NCBI RefSeq assembly: GCF_023101765.2
Contig: NC_064226.1
Coordinates: 5,448,001-5,512,000 of the forward strand
From: Spodoptera frugiperda
Taxonomy: Eukaryota; Arthropoda; Insecta; Lepidoptera; Noctuidae
Reading direction: 5' to 3'
DNA: 64,000 bases
The stretch's first letter is position 1. Every line of letters begins with the position of its first letter. Shown here piece by piece: positions 21,401 to 32,290 of this stretch. The notes below the pieces were generated by a model, which was not told the DNA's origin, did not search any database, and was given only the letters and a program-made list of their open reading frames with translations. The position numbers and the translations under genes are program-made.

Positions 21401-21827
21401 TCTATATTATAAGAAATCTGTAGAAGGGTCAATTCTGTACATTGAAAATTTTGAAAGAATAAATAGCAGGGGGTGTTACTGGATCGATACCAAGCCCAAA
21501 TATGTGTCTATCTGTATCTTCAGGCATCACGTGAAAACTAACGGTTCGATTTCGATGAAACTTGGTATAATTATACTTTATTATCTGATACTTTAAATTA
21601 GGATACTTTTTATACTGGAAAAATACGTAAAAAAAAATTATTATTCAGTTTTATTCTACAGAACGCGAGCACAACAGCAGTAGCTCAATAGAGGGATCTC
21701 CTTAATTATTATGGGCCTCGCCGTATTTGGGTCCAAGATGGCATTGTCAGAGTTACTCAAAACGGAGAAATAAAACTTCCACGCGAAGACCGACATGCGC
21801 GCGGACGGAGTCGCGGGCGTAAGCTAG
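21401..21827 (+). mobile_element. Non-autonomous Helitron-like family B
   Basis: It begins TCTATATTATAAGAAATC after an A and ends GCGGGCGTAAGCTAG before a T. A CGCGGACGGAGTCGCG hairpin sits about 10 bp before the CTAG end, the expected Helitron 3' terminator. The 427-bp body includes CGATTTCGATGAAACTTGG, shared in type with family A. A second copy with the same termini is at 49067-49340 on the minus strand. Non-coding; it would need a helicase supplied in trans. Confidence 0.8.
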
Positions 21828-23751
21828 TTTTTTAACAAATAAATAAATTGCGTATTGTTTTCCTTATAAAAACTCTACAAAGTATCTATTTCATCTCTTC
21901 GAGTATAACAAAACCTGTCTTGTGATAGATGTACAAAGTCATTTAAGCTAACATTGTACTCCATCATTGTTTAGACTTTCATTAAATATTGCAAGTTGAA
22001 GGAGTCACTTGAGTCCGAATGGCAGTAGGTGGTAGTGAGGCGACGCGACGTGGTGCTGTCGTAGGGTAAAGTTCTATCACTCCCAATACCACAAGTGTTT
22101 CCATTCCTCGCGGCTTGTTTACCCTCAGTTGCAGGAGGCCATTAGGTGTACGAACAAATTTATAATGCAAATACGATTACATGCCGCGTCGGGTTGCGGC
22201 AGTCGCCAGCTAATGCACTCGACGCTCTCGCTATGAATTGCAAACTCCGATGGAATTTCTTTCAATAGATAGAAATAAGCAATGAATTTCGCTTGCCTAC
22301 TATAAATGTTTGCTTTATTTCGAATGTTTCCGACGAGATTTGGAAGTGAAATCGCTGGGAAACGTGTTTTGTTTTGCTTTTATTCAATGTTGCAGTTCCT
22401 GCTCGCGAATTTTCGAGAATATTTTTTGTCTGAAGCTTGCGGAATATTTTCGGGTTCTTTTTTAGGTTTGACGTTTCAAACTACTTTTTTTGTGAACTAT
22501 ATCTAAATAATTTGTCAACATTGGGGATGAAACATTAAATATATCACCAATATAGTTGTCCTTTCTTAGTACATGTTTACTCACAGAATTCTTAGGAATA
22601 TGTCATAAATTTTACGAACAAAATGTAACAACATTGAAGGAAATAGGCTTAGGATGAAACCATTTGTCATACTTAGGTACTATAAATGTATCAAATAAAA
22701 ACCCAGACGTCCAGACGTCGCACAAAAATAATGACCAACATAAAACGTAATTCATGACATTGACCTTTATCAACATCGGCCATATTGTCTGATGATGGGG
22801 AGAAAAATAAATCACAATAGACTAATTTGAATGTTTTCAAGCTTTCCGTTTACCCGGAGAGGCATGAATAGACCCTGATCGCGCTAACAATGCCCGGCTA
22901 CCCGGTAACCCGGCTGAATGCGGCCAACCGGGTACCTACCCAATTTTTTTATCTTTTTGTGAAAAACATAAACAGAAATGTTTGGGTATCGCTCTTCCAT
23001 TGTTTTTGTTAACGCATGTAGAAAATGTTTATGTTTTTCGGCGTTGTGAGCTTTAGCGCGGAAATATTAAATTGGTTTATTCTTCTGGTATACCTAATCA
23101 TTTCTTTTATTAAAACAAAGGGAAGACAGGTACCCATCTACCGTTTTATGTGAAAATAAACAGAAAAAAACGTTTTATTCGTTTTAACTCAACGGTGCTT
23201 CAAGGCTTGAACATTTAACTCGAGCTCAGGAGGTGAATAAAAGCCTTTTTTTCTCTTAACTTTCTTTGCGCAATTACGCCGTAATCATTAAAGGGTGATC
23301 CCTTTTTACATCTGCAAACGTTTATACCGCCCTGTAATTATTCTGTAGAACGGTAGTCGTAAATAAAGCGGGATGAGCGTGGCTTGTATAAATCATTCGG
23401 CGACTCGTGGATCCAGCTTAATTCGCGGATAGAAGAACAAAGCCCACGGAATAAATACACGCAGCTACAATGTTGAAAATTAGATGGTTCGCCGCCGAAA
23501 CAGTTATTTTCTATTTGTGGCTATAAATTATCGAATTCTTGGAAAGTAGGTTGGCAAGTCTATTTTGTTGGCGGAAGATTGTTTCCTTTGAAAATTGATT
23601 GTACTTTTCGAAGGCTATTTGTTGTATAGAATGTTTTTAACCATTTTATACACGATTTCGTGCATAGGTATGGTAACCAAATACCATATATTTTTCCAGA
23701 GCAATTAATCAGTCTACAGTATCTCATTACTTCTAACTTTCATATTAATAC
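21828..23751. other. Unique interval, one GC-richer patch
   Basis: The patch at about 21985-22250 is less AT-rich, and a minus-strand frame (21982-22170) crosses it without a recognisable domain. A patch at about 22855-22945 has repeated CCCGG words. No gene is called. Confidence 0.45.
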
Positions 23752-23836
23752 TTTGATTGCCAACAAAAATCTATTGAAGGCTAATTCTTCGCTAGCGCCG
23801 ATCATTTTTGCCCTCCATGCCAGTTAATGTGTTAAG
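23752..23836 (+). repeat. Copy of the CTTTGACTGC...AATGTGTTAA repeat, diverged
   Basis: The order CTTTGATTGCCAACAAAAA, TATTGAAGGCTAATTC, TCGCTAGCGCCG and AGTTAATGTGTTAAGG parallels 8866-8950. The CACCGGTGACC segment has been replaced by ATTTTTGCCC. Confidence 0.55.
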
Positions 23837-24848
23837 GATAAGTCAATCCCACATTCTCAAACTACTTTTATTTTTAAAGATCATCAAAGTTTCGTCAATT
23901 GTTCTGTAAATTAATAAAACTTAAGTAATTTGTAGCAACAATAATGTTGCCATAACAACTGCATTCAATAAAAAATACATATTTATAATAACGACATTTT
24001 TATAACAAAACAATGCGACCACGAAAGAGATGACAAGGCCAGTAATTGCCAGACTTAATTTCCCATTTCCCCCACCATTGTGTTAAGGTGTTCAGTACGC
24101 CATAAAAGCCAATTAAGTCGCTTGCTGATATCTGCCAAGACAAGGCTTAACTTGCTCTCCAAGATGTAGGGATGAACACACCATGTGTAATTAGATATTT
24201 TCGGTCAGAACAAGATCAGGGGGAGATTTTTATTTATTGGTTTATTGTTGTAAAGATGAGATTTAATTGCAAGGCATGTTGTTTAATAATAAATCAGATC
24301 ATCACCCAAATACCTACAAATTACGCAAATGACCGGTTTACTGAATTCAAAATAAACACAACTGCCTCCAAAAGGCACAAACCATTGTGTTAAGGCGTAA
24401 AAATCAAAAGGCACATGTATCAATCACACATTCAGATCCGAAATGGCAGCTAAGCTACAGTATTGTTCACTGAATTTGTCAAAATCAATGGTTTTTCAAG
24501 AAAAAAGTGGCTCAATCAGCACACTGTCTGGGCACCCCGTTTGATATTCTCCAATCGTAGGCATCCGCACAAAAGAAAATTGGTCAAGCGTTATATGTCC
24601 ACTAGGCTGAACCGTTCTATTGTTCAATTGAAGAGGGGGTTTTATTCAAAGATATGTACAGTTGGCTACGCCTGAAGATTTCTTAGGAAGTACCCTCAGC
24701 CACACAAAAGTTTGAATTGCCAACCCTGATTGAATTAGGCCCTTATCTTTTGTTTGGTTAATATCGCAGATCTTAATTTATTGATTTGGTTGAAAAGAAC
24801 AACAATCTTTTGGTGAACATTTGTCTTAAACAGAACAGCGCATCCATT
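23837..24848. other. Unique interval, no gene seen
   Basis: AT-rich. Frames of about 70 codons at 24172 and 24463 have no recognised domain. Confidence 0.5.
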
Positions 24849-24890
24849 TTTAACCCCCGACGCAAAAAGAGGGGTGTTATAAGTTTGACG

Positions 24891-24925
<35 letters not shown>

Positions 24926-25110
24926 GGCATCATAACTCCCGAACGGATGCAGTGATTTCAATTTAGTTTTTTTCGTATGAAAGGGGACTTATGTGCGAGT
25001 GTTCTTAGACATGTTTGATGAAAATCGGTTGAACCGTTTTAAAGTTATGGGCGGTGAAAGTGGGTAGATTAGCCGAAGGTCTGCAAATATACTGGGATGG
25101 CGTCTCAAAT
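24849..25110 (+). repeat. Dispersed repeat with TCTG microsatellite, ACCCCCGACGC terminus
   Basis: It begins TTTTAACCCCCGACGCAAA, then GAGGGGTGTTATAAGTTTG, eight or nine TCTG units (about 24893-24926), GGCATCATAACTCCCGAACG and GAAAATCGGTTGAACCG. I associate this arrangement with a common lepidopteran repeat. Its AACCCCCGAC end recurs at 25463-25472 and, inverted, at the right end of the palindrome (25857-25866). One transposon may therefore run from about 24849 to 25876 with the palindrome as its right half. No protein is encoded. Confidence 0.6.
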
Positions 25111-25149
25111 TAAACCGCACTGAAAGAAGATATTGAAAGATATTACTTT

Positions 25150-25250
25150 TTTGTATTAACAAAATAAAAAATTAAATAAAAAATATTAAAAAAATAAATA
25201 AAAATTTAATAAAAAAAATATAAAAATTTTAATTTAACGTTTTATTATAA
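25150..25250. repeat. Low-complexity A/T tract
   Basis: Almost entirely A and T, with runs such as AAAAAATTAAATAAAAAA. No other signal. Confidence 0.8.
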
Positions 25251-25452
25251 ACAAAATATCTTGCACCAATGTATCTTTAGCCTACTTATAGAAACAAAAA
25301 CTAGTAATTAATAAGTAAAAAAAAAAAAACTTGACCTTAGATGTAATCTTTACCTTAAAAAGAATCGAAATTATAGGAAGTATATATGTAATATACTAAG
25401 CCTTACTTAACCTAACCTACCTATAAAAAGTATAAAATAAAAAATTAAATTA

Positions 25453-25876
25453 AAAATTTAAAAAACCCCCGACATAAAAACTTAATTTCCCTTTAAAAAG
25501 TAAAAAAATAATATAAGAAACTTAATCTTAAAGTACCTAAGAATGTACTAATAATTCTAAAAAACAAAAATACGTTTCGTTGGGGGACCGCATGAATACG
25601 GACTGCACACCGCCGCCCGCGCCGCTATATTTCTATTTTCTGTGTTATAGTTAAGTACTTAAACATCAATTTACTTTAATGTTAACACCAAGCATGTGAT
25701 ACTTATGAACAAATCGTAGATAAGTAAGAAATAATTAGGAGCGGTCCCCCAACGAGACGTATTTTTTTTTAGAATTATTAGTACATTCTTAGGTACTTTA
25801 AGATTAAGTTTCTTATATTATTTTTTTACTTTTTAAAGGGAAATTAAGTTTTTATGTCGGGGGTTTTTTAAATTTT
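25453..25876. mobile_element. Fold-back element, arms about 137 bp
   Basis: The left arm 25453-25591 and right arm 25741-25876 are reverse complements over their whole length, with about two substitutions and one 3-base length difference in an A-run. Both contain AACCCCCGACATAAAAAC, AAAGTACCTAAGAATG and a GTTGGGGGACCGC inner end. The 149-bp loop has a GC-rich patch, ACACCGCCGCCCGCGCCGC. Transcription in either direction would give a long hairpin RNA. No coding capacity and no clear target duplication. It is most simply a palindromic MITE or a transposon end duplicated in inverse orientation. Confidence 0.85.
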
Positions 25877-27213
25877 GTTTAAAGGAATCAGAATATTACA
25901 TATTTGTTAAATATTAAGTAGAAATGCAGTTCTAGTTGCACTGGAAGGCAACTTGGTGATACCATTGTTATATTTTTTTATGTAAGTATCTATACATTCA
26001 AACCTCCAAAGATTACGCTGCTAATGATTGAATTTATGACGAGGAATCTCATTATTTACTAATCTTATTGAGTAAGTAAAAATCATACTAAGAGAGCCAG
26101 ATATTTTGCAAATTGGTCAGCCATTTTCTATAAATAAATGTTCATTTTTTCATTTTCAATTTACAAAATGTCAAGCTGTTAATAAAAATATAATATTTTT
26201 CCTTGATCCCCTAATCAGCCCCTTTATTCACAAAATAAATGTTATTGTTAATGGATATTTATGAAATAAGGAAGATTAGTGTCTTCGTGTTTGGAATAAC
26301 GCCCCAAAAATAAACGCCGAACGAAACGTCACTGGGAATGCTCAGTGTCCACAGGGCTCTGCTGACTACAGAATACGCAGTCTTGATACTTTAGTGGAAT
26401 TAAAATATGAATCATATAAATCATATTGTATTATTATTTGCTTAAAATTATATTTGTTTTATTTTAGTGACACGATTATGAACTATTTACAGTTAAATGA
26501 ATTTTGTTTTTTAAATATAATTCGATCAATTTTCACTGGTTAAATTACAGTGAATGAGATCCTCTTCAGCAAATGAGATTAAGTTTTTATTGTTGCATTT
26601 TATAATAACTGAATTAATTACTTTTCCTTACTATAAATATATAATTGACAATGTGTGTGACTAATATTAATATCTAGTAATAATATATTTTACGAACAAA
26701 AATAATGTGACAGCTTTTTTCAAAAATAACGTTTAGTAATAGATAGGAAAAATCATCAACCAGTAAAGTATCAAAACTACCCGATCGGATTAAGATATGG
26801 TGCAAGGATATCCTGACAGGGGATTTCATTAGATGCAGCTTAACCACTGAGAGCAAACATTGGGGATGGAATCTTAGATATTTTCTCACTCTGAGATTTT
26901 TTCGCGATGTGCACTGAATTTTTATCACGTACCCTCTATATAGCACCTGCGTAGCTATGTAGCGAACGATATTAGGTTTCATATACGATTCTATTATGCA
27001 TACATAGACGTTTTTTATTCATGAATAGTTGTGTGGGTCGCTAGTTATTATTTACGATGTTTTAAGCGCTGTGTGGTGTAAAATTAATACGTTGAAAAGT
27101 GAAGATAGATTTTTAATAAAACCTATTTTTGTTTGCTTGTTTCAATATTATATACTCTACTAAATGACTTTTGGACAGAAAACAAATACAAGTATAATTT
27201 ACAAAAAGTAAAA
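25877..27213. other. Unique interval, no gene seen
   Basis: AT-rich. A less AT-rich patch at about 26290-26390 is unassigned. A minus-strand frame of 102 codons at 26674-26982 has no recognised domain. Confidence 0.5.
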
Positions 27214-27383
27214 GAGTGCTTTTCCACCATAGATGTGTTATGTTACGTTGCTGTGAATGCTTTTGACTTCCCTACTATCAATACATCGCATACTCGAGCT
27301 GCGCATCTTCCTCATAGCTTAGTAGCACTGGACATCTTCATAGCATAGCTACATACCACATCTCTGGTGGAAAAGCACCCTCA
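27214..27383 (+). mobile_element. MITE with about 25-bp terminal inverted repeats
   Basis: It starts GAGTGCTTTTCCACCATAG and ends TCTGGTGGAAAAGCACCCTC. The ends are inverted repeats with a small length difference (GAG against GAGGG). The 170-bp interior carries AAGTAGCACTGG-type and GCATACTCGAGCTGCGCATC segments also found in reverse at 215-415. An open frame of 71 codons crossing it is an artefact. Superfamily unknown. Confidence 0.75.
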
Positions 27384-28520
27384 AAGTGCGCTCAAATATG
27401 ATCTCGATTTGATATCACTCTCAAGAACAATATCAACTCTTTTGTCTGAAAAACAAACGAGGATCGATGCTTAACCAGCGTAACACTTTCGTCCCCTCGA
27501 AGTGGTATTTGAGAAATATGACATTGAATAATGACATGTGACCGTAGAACAATAACTTTAGGTGCAAAAGAGTAAAACCAATCTCACTAAAGCAAGAGGG
27601 GGGTTCAACAATGGATTCTCTTGTGACAAACTGCCTGAATCATGCGAAAGCAACTTTGTTCCACGTGTCAAATTCTGAAGGGATGGAGATAGTGCAAAAG
27701 TTTCTCGGAAATAAAAGTTTAATAGTGTAATAATTTTTAGTTTGCTGTCTGGTCTCGATAAAGTGGGTTTTCTATTATCGGTTTTTGTGATTTATGTATG
27801 AAGAATCATTTGTCAAAAGCAATTTTTGGTAGCTACCTATTGGTTGTAAATTAATGTCAATTGGCTTAAACGTCTCATGAGGTTATGTTACACTTTAATA
27901 CAGAATGTGTTAATTTGATTACGCTGTATGTTTTCTGCTCCCGATAATTAATCGAAATCCGAGTAAATCAAACATAGTTTACCTACAGTAAATATACTTG
28001 TAGTATTTTATTTATTTTTAAACCAATTTTTCTATTCAATCAGTGTAAAAAGTCCCACATAACCTTGACAGCGTCTCCGATCATTCGTCAACCTCTCATG
28101 CAGTTTATTTTAAGAAAAATAAAACTTTTATTCCAAGTTATAAATGGCGGGTACTTATTTGATCCTGCGCAGCGTAATCAAGTGAATTCACTTATCGTAT
28201 TGAACCATTATGTTAATGCTATATACGTAAGGTTTTTCTTTGTCTTCAGATTTATTTCAGTAAACTTGAAGGTAATCAAGTAGTCTTATTACATTTACTT
28301 TTTTGAAGAGTAAAACGCCATTTGATTTAATGTTTCGCTTGTCATTGAATTGTTAAGATAGATTGTGGACAAAAAATACAAAATGTATTTTATAGTTTTG
28401 TATTTGCGATACATCACTTCATTTGGCTACAAACAATCTTGTAATACATAAAAAAGTTATATTTTAAAATCTTATAGTCTTTTTATACGTCTATGATATT
28501 CAGTAATTGGAAATTATTCT
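27384..28520. other. Unique interval, no gene seen
   Basis: AT-rich DNA without recognisable features. Confidence 0.5.
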
Positions 28521-28640
28521 AAAGGCTTTTTTTGAGAGGGAAAATTCATCCAATGGCCTCTCGCGTCTTGGGTGAGGCAAAAGGTAGTGTCAGACTTTTG
28601 CTGATCAAAAACCACCCCATTCCTATTTCTATTCCTACCC
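28521..28640 (-). repeat. SINE family 2 fragment
   Basis: The plus-strand sequence TTTTTTTGAGAGGGAAAATTC, CATCCAATGGCCTCTCGCG, AGTGTCAGACTTTTGCTG and ACCACCCCATTCC corresponds to the tail and body of the family in reverse. The tRNA-like head is missing or badly diverged beyond 28640. Confidence 0.7.
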
Positions 28641-30085
28641 AACCTCTCAATTTGGTTGATGACAACACTTGTCATATAAGATTGTGAAACTTTCATAAGC
28701 TTTTTGGTGTATAATATTATAGTTGTTATTGTCATTACTAAGATATGCAGGAATAAAGGTATAGGTATTAGTACGTGGATTAAACCACGTGTGAATCAAT
28801 ATTAGGTCAGTCTCAGCAGCTGTTGATCTTTCCTTAACATAAGGTTTGCGCTCATTAGTATTCCGTAATATTCCGTATACTAGCATGTGAACAACAAACT
28901 TCAACTACAAATATTATACCAGCCAAAGTTGCAATATTTTCGCAACTGCGGGAATCATGGGTTTATGAATGCAACTGGTAAAGTTGATATAAGCACAATA
29001 AAGTGGCCGGGAAACTAGACAACTTGTCTTTTCGGTGAATAAATAGCTGAAAATTGTTTATTAAGAATTGTAGGAACACTTACGATTAAAAAACAAAGCA
29101 ATGGTTGATATAACAATTTCATTTAAACCTTGCGTACCTAAAATGTTTGCACATTTTTTTACATTTAAACCTAACTTTTAATACAGATAAGCATTAATAC
29201 AGATTTAGAAAAAAAACACAGTAGCTATTAAACCAACCACGAATTAACAAAATCTAAATAAAAATTACATTCACGATCGCCAGCCACCGATACAGTATGT
29301 TTTAATTTCACGCGGCTACATAAAATTTTATCACCCGTTCGCTACAAGCGATTCCAATTATACATACATTCATGGTGTTCTGTTTGGCAAAGAGAAAACA
29401 AGGGGATATTAGCTATAGTGTAGCCGTCTGTCGGGTTGGCGCCCCTCGGCCGAAACAATGATTACTAGGGGAAGGAATAAAAGAAACGGATGCAGCCTCC
29501 TCATATTGTCTTACTGAATTTGCCGACGTCATTTATTAGCCACTAACATAAAACATTTTTATGGGAAGTGATATGAGACTCGCAATAGTTGGAAGCTCTT
29601 TGTCGGAATAAGAACAAACGATTTATAGACGAATATAAAATTGTATTGCTTCAACGTTTCCTTGTTTTGCTTATTTGTTATCATCCTGACGGATTTGATG
29701 TACAGTAAATTGTTGCGAGCACGACCCTGATTAAATCTAAGTCATAAATCTTGCAACCATAGTTCTTTTCATATAAGGATTACATTTTCTAAATAAGGAT
29801 TTTCTCAATCCAGTACTTAAGTACCTCGTTATCTACTGACGACCATTAAAAAGCAAACAGCCCGTAGATGTAATGTTGTTGGCTAACTACAAAAGTTTTT
29901 CGATAAAAAATGCAATAACCACCAGCCGCCGCCGCCAAATTCTAATTTTAAACCAAAGAGAAAAAAATTATACATAATTATAAGAGTGGTAATTATCATC
30001 TCCCCAATTGTAATGTCAGTTTGTGAGACAATTTCTTCCAATTAGACATAGAGACACTTTGAATAAAGGACAGGAAAACCCCTAT
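28641..30085. other. Unique interval, no gene seen
   Basis: AT-rich. A short GC-richer patch at about 29415-29455 (GTTGGCGCCCCTCGGCC) and a CCGCCGCCGCC run at about 29926 are the only compositional features. Confidence 0.5.
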
Positions 30086-30260
30086 AGGGTTTCAGTTTCG
30101 CAGTAGTGGGGAGTCGACATGGCGTGCGACAAGTGACAAGTCTCGCGACGTGCACGGATAAGCAACCGCGAGGACGAACTAGAGCGACCGTGCGGTTTTG
30201 ATACTTGCGATAACCAAGAACAATGGCAGCGATTTAAACTTTTATTTTAAAACCTCTATT
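30086..30260 (+). other. GC-richer island in AT-rich DNA, possible exon or promoter
   Basis: About 175 bp clearly richer in CG dinucleotides than its surroundings, with TTTCAGTTTCGCAGTAGTGG, GAGTCGACATGGCGTG and CGACGTGCACGG. TCAGT resembles an arthropod initiator, but no DPE at the expected spacing and no convincing reading frame was found. It matches no repeat elsewhere in the window. It could be a 5' untranslated exon, a conserved non-coding element or an unrecognised repeat. Confidence 0.25.
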
Positions 30261-30967
30261 TTAATTTTAAAAGCTTCGAAGAAAAGTTTTATTTTATTAC
30301 AGCCATTTACATTTTTAAGATAAGAAAAACATAGTGGAACTAATTTTAAATAGCAACTCGGTAACAAGCGCAACACATCACAAATGAAAAAGTAAACAAA
30401 TTAAACATAAAAACACATTCACTTACCATACTAATTACAGTTTTCACTATCTGAAACAATAAACATAACCTGTTACTCCATATTCGAGCATATCATGGAA
30501 ATACAAATCATATTATCATGAAGTTAAATAGGTGGAGCGCTTGCAATTGCATGTCTATGGGGAATTATGCATTACGTAAAACATTTTATACGTGTTACAA
30601 GCTCATAAAACGAAGCTTCATAAAATAAATTTGATTGTGTTTGCTATATGCGTTTGTAATCTGTAAATTACATGAATGCCCCACTTCTCTAACCAGATTA
30701 TCCATACCTCATATGTTGTGGTATATTTGAAATACCTTTCACACACATAAATGTAAAGTTTACTAAGAATATTGCTGGCTTAATTTTATTAAAGCATTTC
30801 CAGTAATTGGTTAAGTGCGTAAACAGAATCATCGAAAATTGTTAAGCTATTATAAATGCTCCATTTCCCACGTTTTCATTATAATTATTGAAGGATAAAT
30901 GGATTGTAATATTAAAACGGGCTTGTTGGAAACGTTTATTTTTAACGATAACAGTGAGCTACGTAAA
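30261..30967. other. Unique interval, no gene seen
   Basis: AT-rich, without recognisable features. Confidence 0.5.
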
Positions 30968-31115
30968 TCTTACTATTATTATAAATGCGCATGTTTGTGT
31001 GTATGTTTGTTACTCAATCACATCAAAATGGCTGAAGGGATCGAGGTGAAATTTGGAACAGGGGTAGGTTATGGTCTAGAATAACACATAGGATTTTATC
31101 TCAGAAGCTAGCTAG
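30968..31115 (+). mobile_element. Helitron-like family C copy
   Basis: It starts TCTTACTATTATTATAAATG after an A, contains GTATGTTTGTTACTCAATC, CAAAATGGCTGAAGGGATCG and ATAACACATAGGATTTTATC, and ends in a small GCTAGCTAGCT run instead of a single CTAG followed by T. Copies at 34281-34462 and 41683-41845 (both minus strand) share the TTACTCAATCACGTCAAAA core. The short non-coding bodies and TC/CTAG ends suggest non-autonomous Helitrons. Confidence 0.6.
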
Positions 31116-32207
31116 CTAAAACATGCATACTTATTTTTATGTAAAAGTTGTAAATGAAAAAAAAATACAAATCTTCGAATAACAAAGTATCAAAACGTTT
31201 CATACAGCTATGACTAGACATTTTTACTTGTTCGTCGTCGTTTGACGCCCCGCGACAGTGCGTTTTCATTATATGCAGCTTAGTAGCTACGGGTAAATAA
31301 AGCAGCCCATATTGCCGACTCGGCTTATTCTCACGAATTCTATCCGCCACACCAGCACACCGACTATAATCCGCTTTTTACGATTCCACTCGTCGTACGT
31401 AGAATTTGAAATGAGAAAAATAACCTCAATTTCTTTGTGAGTTGCGGCTTTCGCGGTATGAATGAGTTCTATACAGCGAATATTTTTAGTCATTTCAAAG
31501 GGATGGTCTAATTTTAAAATTATGGAGGTCGTGTTTTTTTATAATGTAATGTTATTCTGGGATTTTTGTGAGCTCCTGACAAATACACCCACTGAAAATT
31601 TTAAAATCACACATCGGAATTTTCCGGGAAAAAAGGTTGAAGTGATGTTTAAAAATTCTTTGTTCACTGTGTTGTATTTTGGACTCAACCTGTCTATCTC
31701 TTTCCGATACGTTGTTTGGAAAGTGTTAATCAGTGACAAGTGATAGGCAGGTGCGTGTTTATTGTTTCTGCGAACTCAAAAACTGCTGAACGAATTTTCA
31801 TACAGTTGCATAGCACGTACATAAGCTTTTCTCAAGTAAAATAACCTTACATGTAATAATATTATGTCAATATTTCTACTAACACAGATAGGGACATTTT
31901 CACCATAACAGCTTACCCAAACGACATGATTTACTTACTTAGGATTAGTGTTGTACCGTGACTGACATGGGACATAAAACAAAGTTTGTCCTCAAAGCCA
32001 TTTATTAGATGAAACTGGTGAATTGTTGTGCCGAAGAGCATACTATGCAAGTATGAAATTATTGTGTAAATGCTAATTGAATTGATATTTTTGCAATAGA
32101 CTTCGTAAAGATTTTCCGTCTAGGAAAATCAGAAAATCTGGATAAGCGTATGAAAATAATGACAATCGACGTTTTATTTGATAATCTTATATTTTAATTT
32201 GTTTATT
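31116..32207. other. Unique interval, one short repeat-like patch
   Basis: At about 31768-31815, AACTCAAAAACTGCTGAACG and AATTTTCATACAG resemble a motif common inside insect transposons, with a weak counterpart at 54900-54960. No gene seen. Confidence 0.4.
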
Positions 32208-32290
32208 ATCACATTGAACGCCGTGGTGGTCACAGGTAACCGACGTTAGCGAAGGATTTGCCTTCAACAGTTTTCTATTGGCAGTCAAAG
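32208..32290 (-). repeat. Copy of the CTTTGACTGC...AATGTGTTAA repeat
   Basis: The reverse complement of 8866-8950 with few changes: ACATTGAACGCCGTGG, GGTCACAGGTAACCGACG, TTAGCGAAGGATTTGCC and GGCAGTCAAAG. It is the best match to the first copy. Confidence 0.7.

Noticed and set aside
26674..26982. 102-codon minus-strand frame
   Set aside because: No recognisable domain, and composition like the surrounding AT-rich DNA.
30086..30130. Core promoter with initiator and DPE
   Set aside because: The TCAGT word is present, but no DPE at the expected spacing, no TATA box and no downstream gene; kept only as a weak candidate island.
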